NCBI GenBank assembly: GCA_028275505.1 | Contig: JAPWUP010000008.1 | Span: 1 to 47,520, forward strand | DNA length: 47,520 nucleotides | Direction: 5' to 3' | From: Bryobacteraceae bacterium | Lineage (GTDB): Bacteria > Acidobacteriota > Terriglobia > Bryobacterales > Bryobacteraceae | Part shown: positions 7,545 to 16,551 of the stretch, piece after piece | How positions within the stretch are numbered: position 1 is the first letter of the stretch | Layout of the letters: the number at the start of each line of letters is the position of its first letter | The notes under the pieces: generated by a model | The model's database searches: none | Told to the model about the DNA's origin: nothing | What the model saw: only the letters and a program-made list of their open reading frames with translations | Program-made: the position numbers and the translations under genes

Positions 7545-8447
7545 ATGGATCGGCAAAAGGTGATCGTAATCTTCGGCGTGGCGCTGCTGGTGGCCCTGGC
7601 GCTGACCTGGTTCCTCTGGGCCAAGACGACCGCGCCGAAGAAGGAAGCGCAGGTGCTGGCGGTGGCGGCGGCGCGTGATCTGTCGCCGGGCACGCGGATC
7701 CGAAAGACGGACGTCAAACAGGTTCGCATCGCGCAGACGGCCCTGCCCAAAGGCGCCGTGCTCGATGTGAAGGCCGTATTGGATCGCGCCGTCCTTTACC
7801 CCATCAACGCCAACGAGATTCTGACCGCCAACAAGCTGGCCAGCACGGCGGGAGTGGAAGGCATCCCGGCCATGATCGAGCCGGGCATGCGCGCCGTGAC
7901 CGTGCCCATTACCGAAGCCAGCGGAGCGGCCGGGTTGATCCAGCCCCGTTCCCGCGTGGACGTGCTGTTCACCCGGACCGGCTCGATCGCCGAAGCCTCG
8001 ACCGTTACTCTCTTGCAGGATGTCGAGGTGCTGAGCATCGGGCGCGCCATGGCGCCGGGCCAGACCGGAACCCAGGTGGATCCGCGGGCGCCGCGGAGTA
8101 CGACAGCGACCTTGCTGGTGACGCCCGAGGACGCGCGCAAGCTCGAGCTGGCGAAGAATCAGGGCAGAATCAGCCTGGTCCTGCGCAACCCCATGGACCG
8201 TTCCAGGCTATCGGATGGCGGACCGGTCACCATTGACGCGTTGGATCCGATGATCTTTGCGCGCACAGCCCGAGCGCGACGGGGGCTGCCGCCGACGCCC
8301 GGCCGTCTGGCCGACGTGCGGGACGAAGAGGCTTGGCGGCGGCTGACCGGCGAGCCCAAGCCGCAGCCCAAACCCGAGCCGCCCAAGCCCAAACACGTGG
8401 TGGACGTCTTTCGCGGGGACAAGCACGTGCAGGAAATCTTTCCATGA
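7545..8447 (+). CDS. cpaB: Flp pilus assembly protein CpaB (RcpC family)
   Basis: A 300-aa protein with one N-terminal membrane anchor (IVIFGVALLVALALTWFLW, residues about 6-26) and a periplasmic region. Residues about 40-105 form a SAF-type domain (VLAVAAARDLSPGTRIRKTD, with ALPKGAV and YPINANEILTANKL), followed by the conserved GMRAVTVPITEASGAAGLI segment and the CpaB core (PRSRVDVLFTR). The C-terminus is a proline/lysine-rich linker (KPQPKPEPPKPKHVV). CpaB sits in the periplasm with the CpaC secretin and is thought to bind peptidoglycan or gate the pore. Its stop overlaps the cpaC start by 4 nt (ATGA). The length is normal for the family. Confidence 0.92.
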   Translation: MDRQKVIVIFGVALLVALALTWFLWAKTTAPKKEAQVLAVAAARDLSPGTRIRKTDVKQVRIAQTALPKGAVLDVKAVLDRAVLYPINANEILTANKLASTAGVEGIPAMIEPGMRAVTVPITEASGAAGLIQPRSRVDVLFTRTGSIAEASTVTLLQDVEVLSIGRAMAPGQTGTQVDPRAPRSTTATLLVTPEDARKLELAKNQGRISLVLRNPMDRSRLSDGGPVTIDALDPMIFARTARARRGLPPTPGRLADVRDEEAWRRLTGEPKPQPKPEPPKPKHVVDVFRGDKHVQEIFP

Positions 8448-9847
8448 GTTCAGCCAGATCATTTTTCGCCCTGATTGTTTTTGCGGGTCTTCTCCCGGCG
8501 CAGGATCCCGCGACCGCGCCCGTGGCTGCCGAGCACAGCCTCGCGCTGGTGGCGGGCCGGGGACGGCTGTTGCGTTTCGCCAGGGAAGTCAGTCGGGTGG
8601 CCGTGGCCGAACCCAAGATCGCCGACGCCGTGGTCGTCTCCCCGCGCGAAATCATGGTGAACGGAAAGACGCCGGGCCACACCACGCTGGTCATCTGGGA
8701 GGCCGACTCGGAGCCCGTCCAGTACAACATTCAGGTCTTGCAGGACACGACGTTCCTGGAAAATTTGCGGCGCGAGCTCAAGGAGCGCCTCCCGGAGGCG
8801 GAGATCAAGGCGGATGGAACGCCGGAGAAGATGGTCCTCACCGGAACGGCGCGCGACGAAGAGCAGGCCAAGCGGGCGGTGGCCCTGGCTTCGACTTACG
8901 CGCGTGTGGTCGAGAATCTGATCAAGGTGCCACCCCGGCCGGATCCGCGCCAGATCCTGTTGCAGGTCAAGTTCGCCAGCGTGGATCGGGTGGCCTTGAG
9001 CGAGCTGGGATTCAATTACTTCAGCCGCAACGACAAGACGCTCGGCTCGGTCAGCACGCAGCAGTTCACCCAGCCGCGCTTCAGCCAGTTCCAATTCCAG
9101 GACCAGCGGTTCGAGAACACCACGATCAGTTTCTCGGACTTGCTGAACCTGTTCATCTTCCGGCCCGATCTGAACATCGGCGCCACGATCCGGGCTTTGC
9201 AGGCGCGCAATTTGCTTCAGATCCTGGCCGAGCCGAACCTGATCACGGTCGAGGGCAAGGAAGCGAGCTTCCTGGCAGGCGGCCAGTTCCCGTTCCCGGT
9301 GATCACCACCACGCCGACGGGCGGCGCGATCGCTCCGGTCATCACGGTGCAATTCAAAGATTTCGGCGTGCAGCTCAAGTTCACGCCCACGCTGACCGAT
9401 TCCGGGGCCATTCGCCTGCGTGTCGCCCCGGAGGTCAGTTCGCTGGATTTCACCAATGCGGTCACCTTGCAGGGCTTCCTGATTCCGGCCATTTCGACGC
9501 GGCGCGCGGAGACCGAAGTGGTCCTGAAGGATGGAGAGAGCTTCGCCATCGCCGGCCTGCTCGACAACCGGGTCGAACAGGTGCTGAGCAAGATCCCGGG
9601 CATCGGCGACATACCCATCATCGGCCACCTGTTCCGCAGCCGCTCGACGCGCAAGACGGCCAACGAGCTGCTGGTGGTGATCACGCCGCGCTTCGTACGC
9701 CCGCTCACGCCGGAGGAGAAGGCGACGCTGCCTGAGACCCTGGAGCCGTTCCTGCCGCCGGCGGCGCAGGAGAAGGCGCAGCGCGGCGCGAAGCCGAAGC
9801 GACAGCCGGAGTTTGTAGGACCCCGTGGGCACCAGGAACCCAAGTGA
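8444..9847 (+). CDS. cpaC: Tad pilus outer-membrane secretin CpaC/RcpA
   Basis: The ATG at 8444, overlapping the cpaB stop, opens a signal peptide (MSSARSFFALIVFAGLLPAQ) and gives a 467-aa protein. Residues about 35-120 form the N-terminal pilus-secretin domain (GRGRLLRFAREVSRVAVAEP, KTPGHTTLVIWE), followed by a BON-like segment and the secretin core: VEGKEASFLAGGQFPFPV, VQFKDFGVQLKFTPTL and, near the C-terminus, GIGDIPIIGHLFRSRS with ELLVVITPRFVRP. It would form the gated outer-membrane ring through which the Flp pilus passes. The C-terminal tail is basic and proline-rich. The reading frame is complete, and the next gene starts inside its last 23 nt. Confidence 0.94.
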   Translation: MSSARSFFALIVFAGLLPAQDPATAPVAAEHSLALVAGRGRLLRFAREVSRVAVAEPKIADAVVVSPREIMVNGKTPGHTTLVIWEADSEPVQYNIQVLQDTTFLENLRRELKERLPEAEIKADGTPEKMVLTGTARDEEQAKRAVALASTYARVVENLIKVPPRPDPRQILLQVKFASVDRVALSELGFNYFSRNDKTLGSVSTQQFTQPRFSQFQFQDQRFENTTISFSDLLNLFIFRPDLNIGATIRALQARNLLQILAEPNLITVEGKEASFLAGGQFPFPVITTTPTGGAIAPVITVQFKDFGVQLKFTPTLTDSGAIRLRVAPEVSSLDFTNAVTLQGFLIPAISTRRAETEVVLKDGESFAIAGLLDNRVEQVLSKIPGIGDIPIIGHLFRSRSTRKTANELLVVITPRFVRPLTPEEKATLPETLEPFLPPAAQEKAQRGAKPKRQPEFVGPRGHQEPK

Positions 9848-11111
9848 GGCTGGGCGTCGCTCTCACGCCGAGCGCGGCACGACCAGTGTGCAGATTTTGG
9901 TCCTGCTGGTCCCGGTAATTTTTGCCCTGATGGGCTTTGCGGTGGATCTGGGCAGGCTCTACTTGATCCGCGGCGAGCTGAAGACGGCCGCGAACGCCAT
10001 GGCCCTGGCGGCGGCGCAGCAGTTGATCGGGACGGAGGCCGCACTGGAAAACGCCACCGCCATGGCCCTGCTCACCCTGGATCAGGGCAGCGGGATCGGC
10101 AATCGCTACAACTTTGGCATGCTTCGGCTGGGCGAAACCACGGGTCTGCTGGCCAGCGAGACGCCGCAGCCGGCCTATTTCGCCACGCTGGAGGAAGCGG
10201 CCGCGGGTGATGAAACCGCGTCGCAGGCTTCCGGGACCGAGGCGCGGTATGTCCGGGTGACGGTCAGCGCCGAGGCGCCGCTGACTTTCTGGGGCCTGCT
10301 CTCGCTGGGGGCCGAGCGCAAGACCCTGGTGCGCGCCCAGGCGGTGGCGGGGATCAGCGCGCCCTTGTGCACGGCCTGCGGCATCGAACCGATTGCGATC
10401 CCGGCGCTCGATCAGGAAGACCCGGTGCATTTCGGCTTCACGCCCAACACCAAGTACACATTTGCCTATTCGTGCACGGGAGCGCCGGCGCCGGGCACGC
10501 TGGCCAACACGGTGCAGGTCCTTTCATACGTGCTGCTCGATCACTACAATGCGGAGGCCGAGACCCTTGCCGACGAGCAGACGCAGCTTTACCGCATCGG
10601 CGCGCAAGGCCTGCTGCCTTCCACCAACACGGCGGTTTCCTGCCTGAGCATCAACGCCGAGAAGCAGATCTGGACCAATGCTGCGCCGCGCGCCTGCAAT
10701 CAGATCGTCGTCTCGCAGGTTACCTCGTTTTTGTGCGGGCTGACGACACGCTTTTCGGCCGAGACGCCCGAGGCCTGCGCGGGCATTCCTGAAATCGAGT
10801 CGCTGGCCGGAGTCTACGCTCCCGACACTGATTTGACGGACGTGGAGGACTATGCCTCGTATGCGGGCAACGCGCGGCGCGTGATCACGGTCGCGGTGGT
10901 GGACCAGATCCAGAACACCAGCTCCATGATCGTGCTCGGTTTCCGGCAGTTCCTGGTGGAGCCGAATCCCGACGACGTGACCATCAATCCATCGGACCGG
11001 TACGGGCGCTTCGCGGCTCTCTACATCGGTTATCCCGTACCGGTGCGGCAGGGACGTTTCGACGGCTGCACGGTAGCGGCCGGTCCCGGCAAGGTGGTGT
11101 TGCATCAATGA
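9825..11111 (+). CDS. TadG-like pilus assembly protein
   Basis: A 428-aa protein with a GTG start inside the end of cpaC. It has a short basic N-terminus and one membrane helix (VQILVLLVPVIFALMGFAVD) followed by LGRLYLIRGELKTAANAMALAAAQQ, the typical TadE/TadG or 'Flp-TadG N-terminal' pattern in which a pilin-like helix is followed by an Ala-rich stretch. The long remainder is extracytoplasmic and carries eight cysteines (CTAC at about residue 182-185, others to residue 420), which probably form disulfides. TadG-type proteins are minor pilins or anchors of the Tad machine. A VWA domain, found in some TadG proteins, is not evident. It overlaps the next gene by 4 nt. Confidence 0.82.
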   Translation: MGTRNPSEAGRRSHAERGTTSVQILVLLVPVIFALMGFAVDLGRLYLIRGELKTAANAMALAAAQQLIGTEAALENATAMALLTLDQGSGIGNRYNFGMLRLGETTGLLASETPQPAYFATLEEAAAGDETASQASGTEARYVRVTVSAEAPLTFWGLLSLGAERKTLVRAQAVAGISAPLCTACGIEPIAIPALDQEDPVHFGFTPNTKYTFAYSCTGAPAPGTLANTVQVLSYVLLDHYNAEAETLADEQTQLYRIGAQGLLPSTNTAVSCLSINAEKQIWTNAAPRACNQIVVSQVTSFLCGLTTRFSAETPEACAGIPEIESLAGVYAPDTDLTDVEDYASYAGNARRVITVAVVDQIQNTSSMIVLGFRQFLVEPNPDDVTINPSDRYGRFAALYIGYPVPVRQGRFDGCTVAAGPGKVVLHQ

Positions 11112-11602
11112 GGCGGCGCGGCAGCACGACCATGGAAACCATCCTGTTTCTGCCTCTGCTGCTATTGCTGTTCATGGGGATGGTGGAGATCGGCCGCCTC
11201 ACGTACACCTACTACAGCCTTTACAAGGCCCTGTACACCCTGGCCAGGCAGGCCGGCACGGCGCAGGGGGCCAACTTCTGTAACGAGGAGGACGCGGTCC
11301 TGCAAGCGGTCAAGAACTGGGTGCTGACGGGCACGGAAGATGGCAGCGGGGAACCGCTGATCCGCGATCTGACGCCGGATCGGGTCCAGATCCGGCTGGA
11401 GCGTTACAACGCCGACACCGGCGAGCTGGAAGAATGCCCCTGCGGCGTGCCGGGTTGCGACGTGGCCAATGGCGGTCTGAGTCCGGACTACATCGTGGTG
11501 AGCGTGCCGGAGGGCTATCCTGTGCAGTTGCGAATTCCGTATCTCACGCTGGCGCCGATCCCGCTCCGGCCGCAGGTGCGAGTGCCATTCGGGGGGTTGT
11601 GA
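11108..11602 (+). CDS. TadE-like minor pilin 1, with cysteine cluster
   Basis: A 164-aa protein starting at an ATGA overlap with the TadG-like gene. It has the TadE layout: a short basic leader, STTMETILFLPLLLLLFMGM with the pilin-type Glu near the start of the helix, and MVEIGRLTYTYYSLYKALYTLARQ after it. Extracytoplasmic residues about 85-164 include four cysteines in all (58, 110, 112, 117), three of them in the cluster ECPCGVPGC. The neighbouring TadE-like protein has cysteines at equivalent places. TadE proteins are pseudopilins processed by the prepilin peptidase and help initiate or tip the Flp pilus. It ends 1 nt before the next start. Confidence 0.85.
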   Translation: MRRRGSTTMETILFLPLLLLLFMGMVEIGRLTYTYYSLYKALYTLARQAGTAQGANFCNEEDAVLQAVKNWVLTGTEDGSGEPLIRDLTPDRVQIRLERYNADTGELEECPCGVPGCDVANGGLSPDYIVVSVPEGYPVQLRIPYLTLAPIPLRPQVRVPFGGL

Positions 11603-11603
11603 C

Positions 11604-12110
11604 ATGCGAGGGCAGCGCGGTCAGAGCACGCTCGAGTTCGCGCTGATCTACGGCGGCGTGTTGATGCCGCTGACCTTCATGATCATTTTCACCGCCGAGC
11701 TGTTGTGGGTCTGGCACAGCGTGGTGGAGTTCACGCGGGATGGCGCGCAGTACGCGGCCACGCACTGCTGGCAGGCGGGCGCGGAGAACGTGTTGAATTA
11801 CATGCGCAGCCGCGTGCCGCCTATGATTGACCGGGAGCAATTTCAGAACGGCCCGGCCGAGATCGTCGTCGAATACTATGGGCGCGATCCGGAGACCGGT
11901 GCGCTGACGGAGTTCAGTTGCGACGGCGGGGATTGCTCGACGGCCTGCGTGCCCGACGTAGTCACGGTGCGGGTCCGCAATTACGAGTTCCGCCGGTTCA
12001 CGAATTTTCTGGGTCTGCCGCCCATTCCTTTGCCCGACTTCCGCATGACGCTGCCCATGGAGAGCGCGGGCTGCGTAGCCGGAGAGCAGGAAGTCACGTG
12101 CACGCCATGA
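11604..12110 (+). CDS. TadE-like minor pilin 2, with cysteine cluster
   Basis: A 168-aa paralogue of the preceding protein. Leader RGQRGQ, then STLEFALIYGGVLMPLTFMI with the Glu at the expected position for a processed pseudopilin, then EFTRDGAQYAATHCWQAG. Cysteines lie at residues 55, 106, 111, 115, 157 and 166. The segment around ETGALTEFSCDGGDC aligns by eye with DTGELEECPCGVPGC of TadE-like 1, so the two share a cysteine-stabilised loop before a VTVRV/IVVSV strand and a proline-rich PPIPLP segment. It probably functions as a heterodimer partner or second pilus-tip subunit. It is followed 21 nt later by the cpaE-like gene. Confidence 0.83.
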   Translation: MRGQRGQSTLEFALIYGGVLMPLTFMIIFTAELLWVWHSVVEFTRDGAQYAATHCWQAGAENVLNYMRSRVPPMIDREQFQNGPAEIVVEYYGRDPETGALTEFSCDGGDCSTACVPDVVTVRVRNYEFRRFTNFLGLPPIPLPDFRMTLPMESAGCVAGEQEVTCTP

Positions 12111-12131
12111 GAGCGAGGAGATTCTGAGCCT

Positions 12132-13304
12132 ATGCCCATCACCCTGTTGGTCGCCTCCAGCGATGAGCACTTTCGCGAGATGGTGCGGGAAAGTCTGCTG
12201 AACATCGCCAACGCGAAAGTGGTTGCGGAGTATCCCGAGATCACGCCCAACCTGTATATCCGCGTGCTCCAGGATCTGGAGCGTCACCCCGAAGCGGCCC
12301 TGGTTATCGACCTCGCCAGCGATCCCGAGATCGCGCTGAAGGCGCTGGAACGGATCAAGCAGGCGGCGCCCGAGCTGTACGTGATCGCTTCGAACTACCA
12401 GGCGGACGGCGAGTCGGTGATCGCCGCGGTGCGGGCTGGGGCTAACGACTTTCTCGTCCAGCCGTTCAAACGGCTGGAATTCCGGGAGGCCATGGCGCGG
12501 CTGGAGCGGGCCCCGCGGCGGGCAACGCCCGGCGTCAGTCGGCTGGGCAAGATCTACACGTTCCTGGGCGTCAAAGGGGGCGTGGGTACGACGACCCTGG
12601 CGGTGAATTTCGCGGCCGTGCTCGCGCAGCGCGGCCAGCACACCGTCCTGATTGATCTGGACTGGGTGGGCAACGATGTGGCCATGCAGCTCGGGGCGCA
12701 GCCGCAGAATACGTTGCTCGAAATTGGTGAGAACCTGAGCCGCATGGACCAGGCTCTGTTCGAAGGGCTGGTGACGCGGGACCCGCTGGGCATGTTCGTG
12801 GTCAGCCCGGCCGACAGCTTCGAGCACCGGGGCTATTTCACCGAGCCGATGTTCCGCGAGTTCTCGGCCTTCCTGGTAGACAAGTACGAGGCCATCGTGA
12901 TTGACGCCGGGCGCTGGATCAACGACGACGTGGTGCTGGGCGCCTTGCAGGTTTCCAACACGATCTTTCTGGTGATCACGCAGGAGTTCCCGGCGATCCG
13001 CAACGCGCAGCGCTATTTGGGCTACCTGATGCGCATGGGTTTTACGCAAGACCAGGTGCGGGTGGTGATCAACCAGTACAGCAAGCGTGCGGATTCCAAC
13101 CGTGCTACACTGGAGCAGGTCCAGCAGACGCTGAATCAGCCTGTCTTTTGCGGGATCCCCAGTTCGCCGGCGGTGCTGGCGTTCATCAACCGGGCCAGAC
13201 CCTTCGTCAGCGATCCCAAGGCTGCGGGGGATCTGGACCGGGCTTTCCGGGCCTTCGTGGACAAGGCTACGGGCGCCAGGGCTGCCCTGGCCAAGGCAGG
13301 CTGA
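12132..13304 (+). CDS. cpaE: CpaE/TadZ-like pilus localisation ATPase
   Basis: This 390-aa protein combines an N-terminal response-regulator-like domain (residues about 1-130: MPITLLVASSDEHFREMV, ALVIDLASDPEIAL, GANDFLVQPFK) with a MinD/ParA-type ATPase domain (from about residue 138). The latter has the deviant Walker A FLGVKGGVGTTTLAVNFA with its signature lysine, then TVLIDLDWVGNDVAMQLG as the switch I/Walker A' region, and VIDAGRWIND. CpaE/TadZ proteins position the Tad machine, often at a pole. The receiver domain keeps an Asp (VIDLA) but the usual Lys-Pro pair is Gln-Pro, so phosphorylation is doubtful. The position before cpaF is standard. Confidence 0.9.
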   Translation: MPITLLVASSDEHFREMVRESLLNIANAKVVAEYPEITPNLYIRVLQDLERHPEAALVIDLASDPEIALKALERIKQAAPELYVIASNYQADGESVIAAVRAGANDFLVQPFKRLEFREAMARLERAPRRATPGVSRLGKIYTFLGVKGGVGTTTLAVNFAAVLAQRGQHTVLIDLDWVGNDVAMQLGAQPQNTLLEIGENLSRMDQALFEGLVTRDPLGMFVVSPADSFEHRGYFTEPMFREFSAFLVDKYEAIVIDAGRWINDDVVLGALQVSNTIFLVITQEFPAIRNAQRYLGYLMRMGFTQDQVRVVINQYSKRADSNRATLEQVQQTLNQPVFCGIPSSPAVLAFINRARPFVSDPKAAGDLDRAFRAFVDKATGARAALAKAG

Positions 13305-13321
13305 ACCAGAGGGGTTGAACG

Positions 13322-14638
13322 ATGGCGACCAGAACTCTGACCCGGCCGACCACAGGAACCGAGCGCTGGTTTGAGATCAAGAGCGAGATCCACAGCAAGC
13401 TGCTCAATTCGCTGACTCCCGAGGAGCTGCGCGCGCTCAATCGCGACGGCATGCGCGATCAGATCGGCCTGGTGGTGGAGAAACTGGTGGCCGAGGAAGC
13501 CATTCCGCTCACCATCGCCGAGCGCGAGCGGCTCATCGAGGAGGTGCTGGACGAGGTCTTCGGCCTGGGGCCGCTGGAGCCGCTCCTGAAGGATCCTTCC
13601 ATCAGCGACATTCTGGTCAACGGCTTCGACAACGTCTACATCGAGCGCAACGGGCGGCTGATCGAGACCAACGTGCGTTTCAAGGACACGGCGCACGTGC
13701 GCATGATCATTGACCGCATCGTTTCCAACGTCGGCCGGCGCATAGACGATTCCTCGCCCATTGTGGATGCGCGCCTGCCCGACGGTTCGCGCGTCTGCGC
13801 CGTGATCCCGCCCATTTCTCTGATCGGGCCGGTGCTGGCCATCCGGCGCTTCGGCAAGAAGCTGCTTTCCACCGAGGATCTGCTCAAGAACGAGACGCTG
13901 ACTACGGGGATGCTCGATTTTCTGAGCGCCTGCGTGGAAGCGCGCATGAACATCGTGGTTTCGGGCGGCTCCGGCTCGGGCAAGACCACGATGCTGAACA
14001 TGCTCTCCCGGTTCATTCCCGAGGAAGAGCGCATCATCACCATCGAGGACACGGCCGAGTTGCAGCTTCAGCAGCCGCATGTGGTGCGCCTGGAGACGCG
14101 CCCGGTCAACATCGAGGGCGTGGGCGCGGTGACGCAGCGCGATCTGGTGATCAACTCGCTGCGCATGCGTCCGGACCGCATCGTGATCGGCGAGTGCCGC
14201 GGCCCCGAGGCCCTCGACATGTTGCAGGCCATGAACACCGGTCACGAGGGTTCGATGACGTCGGTGCACGCCAACTCGCCTCGTGACGCTTTCGGGCGCC
14301 TGGAGACCATGGTGATGATGGCCAGCGAGCACATCCCGGATCGCGTGATCCGGCAGATGCTGGCTTCGGCCATTCATCTGGTCGTGCACACCGTGCGGTT
14401 GAGCGACGGCACGCGCAAGGTCGCGTCCATCACGGAGGTTCTGGGCACGGAGGGCGATCACATTCTGATGGAGGACGTGTTCGTCTTCGAGCGCTTCGGC
14501 CTGAGCCGTCGTGGCCGGGTCATCGGCAAGTTCCGCGCCACCGGCTATCGTCCGGCGTGTCTGGAGCGGTTGAAGACGCACGGCATCCACCTCTCGCCAT
14601 CCATCTTCGAGGAGGAGTACGAGGTCAAGGACCGGTGA
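13322..14638 (+). CDS. cpaF: Tad pilus secretion ATPase CpaF/TadA
   Basis: A 438-aa hexameric type II/IV secretion ATPase that powers Flp pilus assembly at the inner membrane. Residues about 60-150 contain the CpaF N-terminal segment ([20 protein letters not shown] then [17 protein letters not shown]). The Walker [15 protein letters not shown] lies at about 215-228, the Asp box/Walker B region includes [13 protein letters not shown] and [19 protein letters not shown], and the His box [17 protein letters not shown] follows. All motifs appear intact and the length is normal. It begins 17 nt after cpaE, preceded by a GGGG/GGTTG region rather than a strong ribosome-binding site. Its stop overlaps the GTG start of tadB. 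Confidence 0.95.
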   Translation: MATRTLTRPTTGTERWFEIKSEIHSKLLNSLTPEELRALNRDGMRDQIGLVVEKLVAEEAIPLTIAERERLIEEVLDEVFGLGPLEPLLKDPSISDILVNGFDNVYIERNGRLIETNVRFKDTAHVRMIIDRIVSNVGRRIDDSSPIVDARLPDGSRVCAVIPPISLIGPVLAIRRFGKKLLSTEDLLKNETLTTGMLDFLSACVEARMNIVVSGGSGSGKTTMLNMLSRFIPEEERIITIEDTAELQLQQPHVVRLETRPVNIEGVGAVTQRDLVINSLRMRPDRIVIGECRGPEALDMLQAMNTGHEGSMTSVHANSPRDAFGRLETMVMMASEHIPDRVIRQMLASAIHLVVHTVRLSDGTRKVASITEVLGTEGDHILMEDVFVFERFGLSRRGRVIGKFRATGYRPACLERLKTHGIHLSPSIFEEEYEVKDR

Positions 14639-15615
14639 GCCCGGTTGGGTTTTTCCTCGTCAGCTTCCTGATAGTCTCCGGCTGCCTGCTGGCGGCGGCT
14701 TACGTGGTGTGGTCGTTGCCCGCACAGCAGGCCAACCGGATGCTGGCGGCGCGCCTGCGGGAGGTGCGCGTGCAGGCAGGGGGCCGTTCGCGGGGCCCGG
14801 CGGATCTGATCGTGCGCGAGCGGACGAGCGGGGCAGCGGCCCTGGGACGGTTGCTCAGCCGGCTGGGCGGGATCGAGCGCCTGCAAGAGTACATTGATCA
14901 GGCCAATCTCAACTACCGTGCGCCCGAGGTGGTGCTGGCTTCGCTGGCCATCGGCGTAGTGAGCTTCGCTCTGCTGGGCGTTTTGGGATTCCGGCTGGCG
15001 CTGTTGCGGCTGTTGTTCGCCGCGGCTCTGGCGTCGCTGCCTCTGGTCTACATCCTGCGCGTTCGCCGCATCCGGCTGCGCAAGTTCGAGGAAGCGCTGC
15101 CCGACGCGATTGATCTGTTCAACCGCTCGATGAAGGCGGGTCACAACATTCACGCGGGGCTGGAGACGCTGGCGGCGGAGACCCTGGATCCTGTGCGTGC
15201 CGAGTTCCGCAAGGTGATGGAGGAGCTGGCGCTTGGCGCGCCCTTGGAGACCGCGCTGCACAATCTGGGTCGGCGCGTGCCGCTCATGGACCTGAAATTC
15301 TTCGTCACTGGCCTGATCTTGCAGCGGCAGACGGGCGCCAACCTGATCGGCGTGCTCGAGAACCTGTCGCTTTTGATGCGCGAGCGCTTGTCGCTGGCGG
15401 CCAAGATGAAAGCCCACACGGCGCAGCAGCGGTTTTCGGCCGGCCTGCTGTGCGCCTTGCCTCTGGTGGCGGCGCTTGGGATCTGGTTCATCAAGCCCGA
15501 TTACATCCGCTTGCTGTACACGCATCCGGTGGGCAGCAAGTTTCTGACCTACGCCATCATTTCCGAGATCGTGGGGATCCTGATTATCCGGCGCATCGCC
15601 AATATCCGGTACTGA
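14635..15615 (+). CDS. tadB: Tad pilus inner-membrane platform protein TadB
   Basis: The chosen start is the GTG at 14635, which overlaps the cpaF stop (GTGA) and has AAGGA a few bases upstream; the open frame extends into cpaF but the upstream translation is not protein-like. The 326-aa product begins with a membrane helix (VGFFLVSFLIVSGCLLAAAYVV), has two further helices near residues 100-145, and carries the type II secretion F domain: EEALPDAIDLFNRSMKAGHN, GLETLAAETLDPVRAEF, GAPLETALHNLGRRVPLMDL and LILQRQTGANLIGVLENLS. A C-terminal helix pair follows. TadB pairs with TadC as the platform on which CpaF acts. Confidence 0.92.
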   Translation: MSPVGFFLVSFLIVSGCLLAAAYVVWSLPAQQANRMLAARLREVRVQAGGRSRGPADLIVRERTSGAAALGRLLSRLGGIERLQEYIDQANLNYRAPEVVLASLAIGVVSFALLGVLGFRLALLRLLFAAALASLPLVYILRVRRIRLRKFEEALPDAIDLFNRSMKAGHNIHAGLETLAAETLDPVRAEFRKVMEELALGAPLETALHNLGRRVPLMDLKFFVTGLILQRQTGANLIGVLENLSLLMRERLSLAAKMKAHTAQQRFSAGLLCALPLVAALGIWFIKPDYIRLLYTHPVGSKFLTYAIISEIVGILIIRRIANIRY

Positions 15616-15618
15616 GCC

Positions 15619-16545
15619 ATGCTGGCGATTTTCTTCGTGCTCGCGTTCCTCACCGTGGCGGCGCTGTTGTGGTCCGGGCTGATGCTGCTGCGCAGCGATG
15701 AGAACCCGTTGCGCGACCGTCTGGAAGAGTTGCAGCTCCAGGCGATGGTGAATCCGGCGCGCCCGTCGCGACGCCGCGCGGGCGGCGGAATCGCCAACTT
15801 TTTCCTCTATCTGATCAGCCTGGTGCCGGGCGGCGACGACTGGCTGCGGCGAAGCGAGCGCGAGCTCAACCAGGCCGGCATCCGCCGACGGGAGGCGCTC
15901 GCCATCTATGCGCTGGGCCACCTGCTGTTTTTTGCCGGCGCGCTGGCGGCGATGGCGTGGGTGCAGCGGCACAACACGGGCGTCACCTATCTGACCGGGA
16001 TGGTGGCAGGCGCGATCCTGGGCTGGCTCCTGCCACAGCAGTTTCTGCATTATCTGGTGCGGCGCTACCGTCGCAAGCTTCAGGAGGCGCTGCCCGACAT
16101 GGTGGACATGCTGGGCGTGGTGCTGGGCACGGGTCTGGCGCTGGACCAGGCCATGCTGCGCGTGGCCGAGGAGATGCAGTTCATCTACCCGGAGCTCTCG
16201 AATGAATTTCTCACCGTGGTGATGCAGGTCAAGGCCGGTCAGGAGCGCAGCAAGGCTTTCCAGCAGCTCGTGCGGCGCACGGGGGTCGAAGACATCAAGT
16301 CGCTGGCGGCCATGATCGTTCAGAGCGAGCGGTTTGGGACGAGCCTGGCGCAGGCCTTGAAAGTTTACTCCGATGCCCTGCGGACGCGCCGGCGGTTGCG
16401 GGCGGAAGCTATGGTGGGCCGGGCGGGCATCAAAATGCTGTTCCCCATTGTCCTGTTCATCCTGCCGGTGCTGTTCGTGATCACGCTGGTGCCCGGACTG
16501 CTCAGTGTGCTGGACAACTTGCAGTTCCTGGGCAGGCCGCGCTGA
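15619..16545 (+). CDS. tadC: Tad pilus inner-membrane platform protein TadC
   Basis: A 308-aa protein starting 3 nt after tadB. It has an N-terminal membrane helix, two helices near residues 95-140, and the T2SSF domain (QEALPDMVDMLGVVLGTGLA, LDQAMLRVAEEMQFIYPELS, NEFLTVVMQVKAGQERSKAF, IQSERFGTSLAQALKVYSDA with a preceding Val), ending in a pair of hydrophobic segments (MLFPIVLFILPVLFVITLVP). It would form the inner-membrane core with TadB. It is the last gene of the Tad locus: larE converges on it from the opposite strand with only 6 nt between the stops, leaving no room for a conventional terminator. Confidence 0.92.
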   Translation: MLAIFFVLAFLTVAALLWSGLMLLRSDENPLRDRLEELQLQAMVNPARPSRRRAGGGIANFFLYLISLVPGGDDWLRRSERELNQAGIRRREALAIYALGHLLFFAGALAAMAWVQRHNTGVTYLTGMVAGAILGWLLPQQFLHYLVRRYRRKLQEALPDMVDMLGVVLGTGLALDQAMLRVAEEMQFIYPELSNEFLTVVMQVKAGQERSKAFQQLVRRTGVEDIKSLAAMIVQSERFGTSLAQALKVYSDALRTRRRLRAEAMVGRAGIKMLFPIVLFILPVLFVITLVPGLLSVLDNLQFLGRPR

Positions 16546-16551
16546 AGGGAA

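Noticed and set aside
8459-9832. 457-codon minus-strand frame opposite cpaC
   Set aside because: Arg/Leu/Gln-rich shadow; cpaC has complete secretin motifs.
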